A DNA stretch of 30,295 bases from Methanosarcinales archaeon (GCA_030672345.1 DAOVGO010000037.1:1-30295), one strand, 5' to 3'. Positions 6,194 to 14,025 are shown, numbered from the stretch's first letter. Notes: generated by a model from the sequence alone, not told the origin. Numbers and translations: made by a program.

Positions 6194-7261
6194 GTGGCGG
6201 ATGGGGGAGTAGACCTGGGTGTAAAATGGATCGCCGCTTTTAGTAGCCTCATTCTTCTGGTTATAGCCGTGTTTCAGGTCGCAGTGGACCCCTCCCGCGA
6301 GATACCTGATCCATACTACCGGGCTATCGGACCGAACATCACGAGCGAAGCCGAACTGCGACAGAGCCTCCCGCATCTGGAGGACGCATACCAGGAGAAT
6401 TATTTCGATTGCTCGGAGATGGCTGCGCTCATCGAGTGGTATCTCGAGGGACATGGCGTCGATACGAAGATCGTCACTGGAGAACATAACCAGCCACACA
6501 ATGTCTTGGTTGGCGGGTTTGAATATAAAAACAGCACTGGAGATCATGCGTGGGTTGTATCAAACATATCAGGAAGGATTTTTCTCATCGAGCCGACCAT
6601 GGCACGCATCGTTCCGGAATCGCTTGAACGATACTACATTCCGGACGGCAGTTACCGCGACATCTATGATGTGGTGGACTCGAGCAGGTGCGCTACCGAA
6701 TACGACTGGTGGACTGTGGTGGAGATCGACTCTCCCCTGCCGTTTCCAACCCCGGTCAGGTTACCTCCGGTATCCGGGCTTGAATCGGATCTCTTTGATC
6801 TGGTGAATCAGGAACGCAAGAAAGATGGATTTTCCACCCTGACATGGAACGATGAGATCGCAGGTGCCGCCCGAGCGCACAGCAATGATCTTGCAAGCGC
6901 AGGGGGTGATGACATAGAACACGCACCCGCAGATATATTGCGGGACAAGGATATCTATTATTTTGATATTACGGTCAGCCGCACGCTTTCGATGCCAGGT
7001 CCTGTCTATAACTACGAAGAGTTCCTGAAAAACTGCATCGATGCGTGGGATAACGACGAAACAGGGCAGCAGATCACTGAACCTGATTTTGACGAGTCAG
7101 GGGTGGGCGCAGCAGTGGATCCTGCCGGGACTGTGTATTTCACCCAGATCTCGATCCGGCGGATTCACTGCGGCTACAAGAACGCACCGTGCTGCACAGA
7201 GCAAGGTTATTATCCATGGTGCTATAAACCATGGGAATGCAATCGAGGAATATGCAAATAA
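6194..7261 (+). CDS. Membrane-anchored transglutaminase-like / CAP (SCP) domain protein with Cys-rich tail
   Basis: A start at GTG 6194 gives a short cytoplasmic end, one membrane helix (about 13-31) and an extracellular remainder. Residues 60-180 resemble a transglutaminase-like cysteine protease fold: FDCSEMAALIEWYLEGHG (C73), GDHAWVVS (H118), FLIEPT (E133) supply a Cys-His-acid triad. Residues 196-330 form a CAP/SCP domain: DLVNQERKKDGFSTLTWND, the helix EIAGAARAHSNDLA, a His in IEHAP, and a final GVGAAVDPAGTVYFTQI strand. The last 25 residues hold six cysteines, probably disulfide-bonded. Such proteins act at the cell surface, perhaps on wall or S-layer peptides; the substrate is not known. 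ccdA just upstream fits a need for thiol handling. The start is uncertain because no strong ribosome binding site is visible. Confidence 0.8.
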   Translation: MADGGVDLGVKWIAAFSSLILLVIAVFQVAVDPSREIPDPYYRAIGPNITSEAELRQSLPHLEDAYQENYFDCSEMAALIEWYLEGHGVDTKIVTGEHNQPHNVLVGGFEYKNSTGDHAWVVSNISGRIFLIEPTMARIVPESLERYYIPDGSYRDIYDVVDSSRCATEYDWWTVVEIDSPLPFPTPVRLPPVSGLESDLFDLVNQERKKDGFSTLTWNDEIAGAARAHSNDLASAGGDDIEHAPADILRDKDIYYFDITVSRTLSMPGPVYNYEEFLKNCIDAWDNDETGQQITEPDFDESGVGAAVDPAGTVYFTQISIRRIHCGYKNAPCCTEQGYYPWCYKPWECNRGICK

Positions 7262-7284
7262 CGATGGCAAACAGGTAGATACTC

Positions 7285-7902
7285 ATGGCGATCCGCGACA
7301 TAAAACCGACACGGTCCGAACTCATAGAACTGAAAAAGAAGATCAAACTCGCAGGGGGCGGACATAAGCTGCTGAAGATGAAGCGCGACGGTCTGATCCT
7401 TGAGTTCTTTGAACTGCTCAACAAGGCAAAGGATGTCCGGTCCGAGCTCGATGCTGCTTATGCGGCTGCAAACGAGAAGATCGGGCTTGCAAAAGCCGTC
7501 GAAGGCACTGTTTCAATAAAATCGACAGCGTTTGCGCTCAAGGACATTCCAACCATCGAGCTTGAGAGCAAGAACGTGATGGGAGTGGTAGTTCCGAAGA
7601 TCGAGTCCTCGCAGATACGAAAGAACCTGTGCAAACGCGGATACGGGATCATAGGGACGAGTTCGTGCCTCGATGAAGCGGTGGAGGCGCACGAGACTCT
7701 TGTCGAGAAGATTATTGTTGCGGCTGAGATCGAGACCGCGATGAAGAAACTGCTCGATGACATCGAACAGACCAAGCGAAGGGTCAACGCGCTCGAGTTT
7801 CGGGTGATACCCGAACTAACTGAGGCAGAGCGGTTCATCGAACTGCGCCTCGAAGAGATGGAGCGTGAAAACACATTCAGACTGAAAAGGATCAAGGCAT
7901 GA
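7285..7902 (+). CDS. atpD: A-type ATP synthase subunit D
   Basis: The 205-residue product is the long coiled-coil central stalk subunit. It begins MAIRDIKPTRSELIELKKK, continues with KLLKMKRDGLILEFFELL, and ends with a second helix containing RRVNALEFRVIPEL and a basic tail. It is the usual length and has the conserved family motifs throughout. The subunit turns inside the A3B3 head and couples it to the membrane ring. In Methanosarcina-type genomes atpD closes a larger operon after atpA and atpB; here the gene upstream is the transglutaminase-CAP protein, so subunit D is separated from the rest. A tiny membrane protein overlaps its stop codon by the ATGA arrangement. Confidence 0.95.
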   Translation: MAIRDIKPTRSELIELKKKIKLAGGGHKLLKMKRDGLILEFFELLNKAKDVRSELDAAYAAANEKIGLAKAVEGTVSIKSTAFALKDIPTIELESKNVMGVVVPKIESSQIRKNLCKRGYGIIGTSSCLDEAVEAHETLVEKIIVAAEIETAMKKLLDDIEQTKRRVNALEFRVIPELTEAERFIELRLEEMERENTFRLKRIKA

Positions 7903-8021
7903 TCGATCTCGAGGATCCGGAGCTTCGTGGGAAACTGATGCGGTGGGCGTGGCTAATCTCGCTTGCTATGCTCGTGCTCGGATATGCCATCATCTTCTTC
8001 AATATCACCGAGCGGTTTTAG
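7899..8021 (+). CDS. 40-residue membrane protein coupled to atpD
   Basis: ATG 7899 overlaps the TGA of atpD (ATGA). The product MIDLEDPELRGKLMRWAWLI continues into one hydrophobic helix (about 16-35) and stops after NITERF at TAG 8019-8021. The clear charged start, single helix and translational coupling argue for a real gene. Methanosarcina ATP synthase operons have a small gene (ahaG) after subunit D, and this could be its counterpart; that link is inferred from position, not from a recognised motif. It may help assembly or membrane attachment of the enzyme. Confidence 0.72.
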   Translation: MIDLEDPELRGKLMRWAWLISLAMLVLGYAIIFFNITERF

Positions 8022-8330
8022 GGAGCTTGCAAGTAATAATATGCCGGGAGCGTCGTCACCGATCTTGACGAGAGTGGAGAGCGGATTTAGAACCCGCTGA
8101 AGATTAAAGCAGAGATAGAAACGTACTTACTCGAGTATTGTAGGGATATCCGCATATAAAACCACGAGATTACACAAGATTGACACATAAATCTCGTGGA
8201 AATCCGTGTAATCTTGTGGTTCCCGCCACAAGTTACCCAAGGAGTATCATGACGCATGACTGTTTTTGCAGTAAAAAAAGAATCAGCAGAGAATCAATCC
8301 CTGCTGAAAGGTCGCATCTTCACTTATTGC
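8022..8330. other. Intergenic region between convergent operons, with a long hairpin
   Basis: The atpD unit and the EF-2 gene converge here. The only clear content is the inverted repeat at 8160-8221. No open frame resembles a protein. The hairpin could act as a terminator for either side, though it lacks an obvious U-tract. Confidence 0.5.
8160..8221. repeat. Near-perfect inverted repeat rich in CACGAGATTACACAAGATT
   Basis: The arms at 8160-8181 and 8201-8221 are reverse complements apart from about two changes and one gap. ATCTCGTGG in the centre repeats part of the arm. The transcript would form a stem of about 20 bp. The construction from short degenerate CACGA/TCGTG units resembles the element at 909-1014, so both may belong to one dispersed family. 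Confidence 0.65.
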
Positions 8331-10520
8331 TCATTCACTGACAAAATCGCTCGGCTTTGGCATTCCCGGCTTCAAGCCCTTTCTGGTCCTGATCTGCTGC
8401 ACGATATCAGGAAGCAGGTTCTTTGGAACCGGTTCAAAACCGGCGAACTCCGTACTCCAGAGCGCTCTTCCTTCGGTTGCAGACCGAAGATCACCTGCAA
8501 ACCCGAATAACTCGGCGACCGGTGCTTTTGATTCGATGTCTGTGACGTTGCCTTCCTGAGTCATGTTCAGTATCGCGCCTCTCCTGCCTTGGATCTCTGA
8601 AATCGCGCCGCCCATCTGATCCTGCGGTATCTGGATAAAGACCTTCTGGTACGGTTCGAGCAGTGTCACATCCGACATCAGGATTCCTGCCTGGACCGCC
8701 TGCCGCACAGCCGGTATCACCTGCGCGGGACCGCGGTGTACAGCATCCTCGTGCAGCTTGACATCAACCAGCCTCAGCTTGATGCCCTGACTCGGCTCTC
8801 GTGACATCGGACCTGCGGTTGTTGCCTCCTCAAATCCCTCGATGATCAGTTCCATCGTCTCGCGCAGGTACTGGACACCTTTGGTCATGTCGATCAGCAT
8901 ATTCGTATCTGATATCGCAACGATGCTCTTTGCCTCGTCCTTGTCCATGCCAGCCTCGATCAGTTTATCACGCCGCTCGACCTTGTCCATGCGCATAGCA
9001 ATCTCGCCTGATTTGATCATACCGACGATCTCAGGTTCCAGCGGCGAAATCTTGATGTAGAACCGGTTGTGCCTGTTCGGCGACTTTCCTTCGACCGGTC
9101 CTGCTCTGCCGGTCACGGTCTCGCGGTACACGACAATCGGCTCGGATGTGGTGATCTCGACACCTTTGTCCCTCTCGATCCGGTGGGCTATGATCTCAAG
9201 GTGCAGTTCACCCATTCCCGAAAGCAGGTGTTCACCGGTCTCCTCGTCGATCTTGACCTTCAGCGTCGGATCCTCCTTTGAGACCTGCCTTAAGACCTCG
9301 ATCAGCTTCGGGAGATCTCGCATGTGTTTTGCTTCGACTGCTACCGTGACTACGGGTTCGCTTGCATGCAGGATCACCTCAAAGGGAGTCATTTCCCGAA
9401 GAGAGGTGGCTGTGCTTCCCACGATCGCATTCTTAAGCCCGGTTACCGCCGCAATATTTCCTGACGGGATCTTCTCGACCTCGAGCCGCTCAGGACCCAT
9501 GAATACCCCCACCTGCTGGATCCGGTCGGGGCTTGACACGCCCGATATATGCAACTCCTGACCGCGGCGGAGCGTTCCGCTGAATAGCCTGCCTGTTGCG
9601 ATCTCGCCGGCGTGTGGGTCTCTTGTGATCTTGGTGACCATGAGCGCAACATCGCCATCCGAATCGCACCCTGTCATCTGTTTCCCGATCTCGGAGTCTG
9701 CATCTCCGTGCCAGATCACAGGAACCCTGCGTTTCTGGGATACAAGCGGGTCTGGCAGGTGCCTGATCACCATGTCGTTTAACACCTCGTGAAGCGGGCA
9801 TTTCTGGGCAAGCTCCTTCATATTACCTGTTGTACAGTAGTCATATACTTCTTTAAAGCTTATCCCGCTCTTTTTCATGTAAGAAACGCTGATAGCCCAG
9901 TTATACAGTGCAGATCCGAATGCAACATTTCCTTTTGCTGCATCGAGTCGCCATTCCTTGTATTTTTCCTCACTCATCCCTTTGATCAATTTATTTACAT
10001 TATCGATAACTTTCCCAAGTTTGATCTGCATATTCTGGGCATCGACCTGCAGTTCATTGATTAACCGATCGACCTTGTTGATGAAGAGCACAGGGGTGAC
10101 GTTCTCTTTCAGCGCCTGCCGGAGCACGGTCTCTGTCTGCGGCATCGCGCCCTCGACAGCATCGACGACAACGATCGCACCATCGACAGCCCGCATCGCC
10201 CGTGTCACATCGCCTCCGAAATCGACGTGCCCGGGAGTGTCTATGAGGTTGATTAAGTATTCATCGCCCTCGAACTCGTGCACCATGGAGACGTTTGCGG
10301 CATCGATCGTGATGCCCCGTGCCTGTTCCTCCTCATCGAAGTCCATAAAGAGCTGCCTGCCTGCCAGTTCCTTCGAGATCATGCCAGCGCCTGCAAGCAG
10401 GTTGTCTGTGAGCGTGGTCTTGCCATGATCGATGTGCGCAACGATACCGATGTTCCTGATATTCTCAGGGCGGCTCATCAGGTCACGAACCCGTTCAACC
10501 ATTTTTTTCTTCGTACCCAT
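8331..10520 (-). CDS. fusA: Translation elongation factor EF-2
   Basis: Complete 729-residue archaeal EF-2, the GTPase that moves tRNAs and mRNA through the ribosome. The G domain shows AHIDHGKTT (28-36), RGITID (68-73), DTPGH (94-98) and NKVD (148-151). Domain IV has the diphthamide loop EDAVHRGPAQ with His 595, the residue modified by the archaeal diphthamide pathway and targeted by ADP-ribosylating toxins. The end FEPVPKNLLPDIVQQIRTRKG is typical of the family. AGAGGT lies a few bases before ATG 10518-10520. It lies 57 bp after purE on the same strand and could be read from the purE-chorismate mutase promoter or its own AT-rich leader. Confidence 0.97.
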   Translation of the reverse strand: MGTKKKMVERVRDLMSRPENIRNIGIVAHIDHGKTTLTDNLLAGAGMISKELAGRQLFMDFDEEEQARGITIDAANVSMVHEFEGDEYLINLIDTPGHVDFGGDVTRAMRAVDGAIVVVDAVEGAMPQTETVLRQALKENVTPVLFINKVDRLINELQVDAQNMQIKLGKVIDNVNKLIKGMSEEKYKEWRLDAAKGNVAFGSALYNWAISVSYMKKSGISFKEVYDYCTTGNMKELAQKCPLHEVLNDMVIRHLPDPLVSQKRRVPVIWHGDADSEIGKQMTGCDSDGDVALMVTKITRDPHAGEIATGRLFSGTLRRGQELHISGVSSPDRIQQVGVFMGPERLEVEKIPSGNIAAVTGLKNAIVGSTATSLREMTPFEVILHASEPVVTVAVEAKHMRDLPKLIEVLRQVSKEDPTLKVKIDEETGEHLLSGMGELHLEIIAHRIERDKGVEITTSEPIVVYRETVTGRAGPVEGKSPNRHNRFYIKISPLEPEIVGMIKSGEIAMRMDKVERRDKLIEAGMDKDEAKSIVAISDTNMLIDMTKGVQYLRETMELIIEGFEEATTAGPMSREPSQGIKLRLVDVKLHEDAVHRGPAQVIPAVRQAVQAGILMSDVTLLEPYQKVFIQIPQDQMGGAISEIQGRRGAILNMTQEGNVTDIESKAPVAELFGFAGDLRSATEGRALWSTEFAGFEPVPKNLLPDIVQQIRTRKGLKPGMPKPSDFVSE

Positions 10521-10577
10521 ATATCTTACCTCTAATTAAAATTGTTAGATTATCATTACCTTAGGATTTCAGTAATA

Positions 10578-10976
10578 TTAAGCATTGTTGTGGCAGACCC
10601 CAAGCATCCTCATCGCGAGGTGTGCGGCGTTCTCGCCGTTATCGATCCCGACACATGCTACCGGCACACCCGGCGGCATCTGCGCAATCGAGAGCAGCGC
10701 ATCGAGCCCTCCGAGTTTCTTGCTCACAGGCACCCCGATCACCGGTTTATCGGTCTTTGAGGCGATAACACCGGGGAGGGCTGCCGATAACCCGGCAATC
10801 GCAATAAATACAAGCGCATCACTCTTTTTGACATAATCATTCAGTTTTTCAGGATCGCGATGCGCAGATATAGCCTGAAGATCGTATTTCTCGCCAGATT
10901 CGTCCAGAACTCCTGTTACCTGATTGGCAATCGGCATATCAGACTCAGATCCAAGAATTATCGCAATTCGTGACAT
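10578..10976 (-). CDS. purE: 5-(carboxyamino)imidazole ribonucleotide mutase (PurE)
   Basis: The 132-residue product has the PurE pattern: IILGSESDMPIANQV, the SAHRDPEKL loop with the conserved SAHR, FIAIAGLSAALPGVIASKT, PVIGVPVSKKLGGLDALLSI and QMPPGVPVACVGIDNGENAA. PurE carries out the carboxylation step that gives CAIR in purine synthesis. Whether it uses N5-CAIR (class I) or CO2 directly (class II, known in some archaea) cannot be settled by eye; no purK is in the window. It starts at ATG 10976 directly after the TAA of the chorismate mutase gene, with no gap, so the two are almost certainly co-translated. Confidence 0.93.
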   Translation of the reverse strand: MSRIAIILGSESDMPIANQVTGVLDESGEKYDLQAISAHRDPEKLNDYVKKSDALVFIAIAGLSAALPGVIASKTDKPVIGVPVSKKLGGLDALLSIAQMPPGVPVACVGIDNGENAAHLAMRMLGVCHNNA

Positions 10977-11261
10977 TTAAGGTAAGTTTCCTTCACCGCT
11001 CAGCTCATGCTGGCGTTCGATGTTCATTCTGATCAGGATCTCGAATATCTGTTTGATTGACCCGGTATCAAGATTCAGTTCGGTTGCAAGATCGATGGCT
11101 CGATTGAGAACGACATGGTTCTGCTCCTTATCATCAATACCCTTCCCTTCTGCCTTCTTCAACTCGAGAACGGTGCCTGCAAGGTCGGTGCGTTCCGCGA
11201 TCAATTTTAGGATACCCTCATCGAGTTCTTCGATCTTTTTTCTGGCATCTGATAGTTCCAT
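10977..11261 (-). CDS. Chorismate mutase, AroQ class
   Basis: The 94-residue all-helical product matches AroQ mutases: MELSDARKKIEELDEGILKL with the early R and acidic pair, AERTDLAGTVLELKKAEGKG with the conserved K, then DKEQNHVVLNRAI and IFEILIRMNIERQHEL. It rearranges chorismate to prephenate for Phe and Tyr synthesis. The size equals a free-standing monofunctional mutase, with no dehydratase or dehydrogenase attached. It is the first gene of the purE pair. The 287-bp upstream region leads to the divergent pilin gene and contains no other gene. Confidence 0.9.
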   Translation of the reverse strand: MELSDARKKIEELDEGILKLIAERTDLAGTVLELKKAEGKGIDDKEQNHVVLNRAIDLATELNLDTGSIKQIFEILIRMNIERQHELSGEGNLP

Positions 11262-11548
11262 GTGGTTACCTCGGGTTGTGTTTATGCTTGTGTGATCCCT
11301 CTCTTGTTAGATGCTTTTTTTCATTCGTACCTGCAACTCTATAACTCTTTTGTCTGGTTCTATCGTGCAACCACTTTCGGGTTTTTTTGGTTCTCTCAAC
11401 TGGAATGACGATTTGACATTATTTTATCGAGATAGGTAATAAACCGATAGCTTTATGTGGTCTATCAGTGTTTAATAACCAGCAATGCTGACCGAGGTGT
11501 GGTCGGCGTTGCCACGCCACTTGAAAAACAAAACGAGAAGGTGGTGAA

Positions 11549-11842
11549 ATGAAAAAGAAAATAGAAACGAAAACGATCGAAAAGGATGAACACGCCGTCT
11601 CTCCGGTCATCGGAACCATCCTGATGGTCGCAATCACCATAATACTGGCATCGATCGTCGGTTCAATGGCATTCGGGATGAGCGGCAACCTGCCCCAGAT
11701 GCAGATTGTGGTGGTGACCGCTGAACGGCTGAACTCGACAGCGATTGATTTCACTTATGCGGGCGGAATAGGTGCCGATTTTGTGCAGTATCTGAACGCA
11801 ACCGTGGATGGAATCAATGTGACTACCACGCCGGTCTCGTAG
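11549..11842 (+). CDS. Archaeal pilin-like protein (type IV pilin N-terminal domain), interrupted by an amber codon
   Basis: The product starts with a charged leader, MKKKIETKTIEKDEHAVSPV, followed by the class III signal/pilin helix (HAVSPVIGTILMVAITIILA), which is the archaeal type IV pilin N-terminal domain. Cleavage would leave the hydrophobic helix to build a surface pilus. A strong ribosome binding site AAGGTGGTGA (11538-11547 region) precedes the ATG, and a TTTAATA box lies about 75 nt upstream. Translation meets TAG at 11840-11842 after TVDGINVTTTPVS, but the same frame continues sensibly for 40 more codons. Without them the protein is 97 residues and lacks the end of its beta domain. 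The TAG may be a nonsense mutation or a read-through codon. Confidence 0.85.
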   Translation: MKKKIETKTIEKDEHAVSPVIGTILMVAITIILASIVGSMAFGMSGNLPQMQIVVVTAERLNSTAIDFTYAGGIGADFVQYLNATVDGINVTTTPVS

Positions 11843-11965
11843 CCCGCTGTCGGTTCGACATGGACATATAATCTTGACACAGGACTTTCCGACCGGAAAC
11901 ATGTGATCGTTGTCGCCACGTTCGACGATGGTAGCGCACAGGTCGTTCTTGATACGTTCGTATGA
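11840..11965 (+). other. In-frame continuation of the pilin gene past the amber codon
   Basis: After TAG 11840-11842, the frame reads PAVGSTWTYNLDTGLSDRKH and then VIVVATFDDGSAQVVLDTFV before TGA 11963-11965. The alternating hydrophobic strands and the GSTWTY / FDDGS motifs are what the C-terminal beta domain of such pilins looks like. The whole frame 11549-11965 would give 138 residues with one codon to be decoded as pyrrolysine or another amino acid, or it is a pseudogene. Confidence 0.65.
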
Positions 11966-12044
11966 ACGACCGCGCTTTGATTTTTTTAAGAGACCGTTTT
12001 ACCCAAATACTCTGCAACGGTTGGCGCGATTTTTCGTTTAGTGC

Positions 12045-12416
12045 TCAACTTTCCTTAAAGGACATCGCATCCGCAATCTCTATCACCTTATTTATCGTTG
12101 CATCGTCCATCTCATCTATATCGATCTTGATCAGCATATTCACCCATTCCTCGTGCTTTAATAGCCACTCATAATCCTCCCTCATCCTGAAATTCTTTAA
12201 AACGCTGTACGCAAGATTGACTTCCGGCGTCCTCTCCATATCCCTATATGCATTCCGGATGAATCTCTCTGCTTCTCGCTTATCCTCTGGAATTGAAGCC
12301 ATATCGATGGTTAACAGATCGTAAAACGTTTTATCACCCATATATTCTCTCCAATCCTCATGCATATCCCTAATCCGAGCATACTTCGCCACATCGTCAT
12401 AATATCTGAGTAGCAC
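12045..12416 (-). CDS. J-domain-like small protein, downstream copy
   Basis: From GTG 12416 the 123-residue product has a charged N-terminal helix (DDVAKYARIRDMHEDWREYM), then KTFYDLLTIDMASIPEDKRE, helix RFIRNAYRDM, and NLAYSVLKNFRMREDYEWLL. The order FY-x-LL, A-Y-R helix, L-x-N-x-x-x-R-x-x-Y is that of a J domain, but the HPD motif needed to stimulate DnaK is missing. A GGTGA motif precedes the GTG by a few bases. The upstream ORF ends two codons earlier in the same frame, so this may be the second half of one former protein. Function unknown; the J-like fold is inferred from spacing. Confidence 0.55.
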   Translation of the reverse strand: MLLRYYDDVAKYARIRDMHEDWREYMGDKTFYDLLTIDMASIPEDKREAERFIRNAYRDMERTPEVNLAYSVLKNFRMREDYEWLLKHEEWVNMLIKIDIDEMDDATINKVIEIADAMSFKES

Positions 12417-12422
12417 CAGATA

Positions 12423-12796
12423 TCACCGATCGTTTCCACTCCATGACGTTTTTCTGCTTCTGATCTCCTCCAGGTAGCCTCCGGGCAGAATTTCACCCAT
12501 CATGTCAAGCATAAAATCGTATTCAAACCTCAGTTGTGGATTGTTCAGTATTCTGCAGACCTCTTCTGACAGTCTCTTATCCACGCCCTTCTTTTCACAG
12601 TTTTCTTCTTCTCCTCCCTTCAATTTCGCTCTGTCCACGCCGAGAAGCTCGTAGAATGTGGGTGCGCCATGAGTGAGGAGATTACGCCGTGATTCTCCAT
12701 GATATACTCCCATGTAGCACGTTCTTTCTCTTCTTTTAGCCATTCATCGTGCTCCTCTATCAGTTCCCGCTTATCCTTTGCAGTGTATCCCTGCAT
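12423..12796 (-). pseudogene. J-domain-like small protein, upstream copy with a frameshift
   Basis: From ATG 12796 the frame reads MQGYTAKDKRELIEEHDEWL, then KEEKERATWEYIMENHG, before losing sense and stopping at 12620. Another frame then carries APTFYELLGVDRAKLKGG, ending in NNPQLRFEYDFMLDMMGEIL with TGA 12423-12425. Joined, the two parts give the same layout as the downstream copy (charged helix, FY-x-LL, L-R-F-E-Y-D), so a single-base shift near 12670-12690 is the simplest reading. The HPD motif is again absent. It overlaps the tail of the IS4-like transposase stump. Confidence 0.5.
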
Positions 12797-13164
12797 GATC
12801 TTCAGGAAGAGGCGTAAAATCTAATGCCACTACCTTAAGCGGATGCCCCACCTCTAAATAATTCGTTACGAGCTTCTTCTCTGGTTTGAGTTGAGTAACG
12901 GACAAAGGTTTACGTCGGCGTTTGACGACACGCTGAACACTTGCGCCCAGGTCTATTCCTCACACGATAGCGAACAATAGCTTTCAGAAGATGTTCATAC
13001 AAACGGGACAGGTGCTTTTCGTCAGCGAGCAGAAGTACGTCCTTAAATGCGTTTAACTGCTGTAATGTACCTTTGAAACTCAGGTGTCCGCGGTGAAACA
13101 TCATACCGATGCGCCGCCTGTGCCATACCCGTTCGGATCCACATAAACTCCCCCCAGTTTCCAT
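12771..13164 (-). mobile_element. IS4-like transposase stump, frameshifted
   Basis: The first frame (12910-13164) contains GHLSFKGTLQQLNAFKDVLL, ADEKHLSRLYEHLLKAIVRY and RVRNRPGR. A second frame then continues VQRVVKRRRKPLSVTQLKP, ending at TAA 12771-12773. A helix ending in NRPGR followed by R-V-V-K-R-R-R-K-P is the usual end of IS4-group transposases. One base shift near 12940 separates the parts, and the catalytic core is missing. The same strand between 13101 and 13205 has an unassigned frame (ERYRTIWKLGGVYVDPNGYG). No terminal inverted repeats were found. Confidence 0.6.
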
Positions 13165-13200
13165 ATCGTCCGATATCGCTCCTTCTGATCGAACTCGAAA

Positions 13201-13431
13201 CTACACGCCACCAATCATCAATCCGATCAACTCAGCCCCGACCTTGAGCCCGTACGACCCATCCGCCACTGATCTCTCATCAAAGCGCAAAACCGAGTCA
13301 GCCCCGTGCCCATAGATCGCAAACGGCACTGGACCTGCCGTATGCGTCCTGATCGGTATCGGCGTCGGATGATCGGGCAGAACCATGATCACGCAGTCGG
13401 GACAATCATGTTCATACGAATCCGGACACAA
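13201..13431 (-). pseudogene. Displaced 3' end of an apgM gene
   Basis: Sixty-odd codons read CPDCVIMVLPDHPTPIP, then RTHTAGPVPFAIYGHGAD and a GSYGLKVGAELIGLMI end. This matches the last 65 residues of the complete apgM at 14439-15605 at roughly three quarters of positions, in the same orientation. The match begins abruptly about 10 codons after the nominal ATG, and nothing upstream resembles the rest of the enzyme. The substrate-binding domain is absent, so it cannot be active. Between it and intact apgM sits the HEPN/MNT module, a layout suggesting insertion at the gene's 3' end with replacement of that end. Confidence 0.85.
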
Positions 13432-13518
13432 AGAATAAATGGATAAAGAGATCAGAGTAGACGAGGATGTGATGATACGAGCATCTTTGAGATAGCAGAA
13501 CCAAAAGAGGTTACGAAG

Positions 13519-14025
13519 ATGGAAAACATCCGGAAAACAAAAGATTGGATTGAGATGGCGTTAGAAGATCTGGATTGCGCCATTGCAGGTAGTGCTGAAG
13601 AAAGATACCCTGCAAGTGTCTTTCATGCACAACAATGCACAGAGAAACTGTTGAAAGCGGTTTTATATTTTTTTGGTATAATCCACGAAAAAACACATTT
13701 TCCATCCGATGTGCTGGCTGAAGACATCTTAAACAATCCGGAGATGACACTTGAACTGCAACTCGATAAAGAACAGATCGAACTCATACTGAAGATGATT
13801 AATAACGCTTCTTCTCTTGAGAAACAGCGGAGCATGCCGAGATACGGGTGGGAGACGAGAGATAGAATCATAAAGCCATCGGAGATATACGATGAATCGA
13901 AAGCAAAAGAGATCATGGATCGAGCAATCGAGACGTTGGATGCCGTTTACGCCTTTTTTATATCTTTAAATATGGTTGAATTGGAGGGCGTGTTAGAGGA
14001 GATGGAAAGATGTTTGAAGAGATGA
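13519..14025 (+). CDS. HEPN domain protein of a HEPN/MNT module
   Basis: The 168-residue helical product carries the HEPN signature: WIEMALEDLDCAI, RYPASVFHAQQCTEKLLKAVLY and EKTHFPSDVLAEDIL, with the characteristic F-H-A-Q-Q-x-x-E-K-x-x-K-A core. An R-x6-H arrangement (RYPASVFH) is present, matching the general HEPN ribonuclease pattern, though its placement differs from HepT. The gene precedes and overlaps an MNT nucleotidyltransferase by 16 bp. In studied pairs HEPN is an RNase toxin and MNT neutralises it by adding AMP groups. The pair is inserted between two copies of the apgM 3' end. Nuclease activity is inferred; some HEPN partners are non-catalytic. Confidence 0.85.
   Translation: MENIRKTKDWIEMALEDLDCAIAGSAEERYPASVFHAQQCTEKLLKAVLYFFGIIHEKTHFPSDVLAEDILNNPEMTLELQLDKEQIELILKMINNASSLEKQRSMPRYGWETRDRIIKPSEIYDESKAKEIMDRAIETLDAVYAFFISLNMVELEGVLEEMERCLKR

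Noticed and set aside
5897..6547. 216-codon minus-strand frame opposite ccdA and the transglutaminase-CAP gene
   Set aside because: Both plus-strand genes have clear domains; this frame is their antisense shadow.
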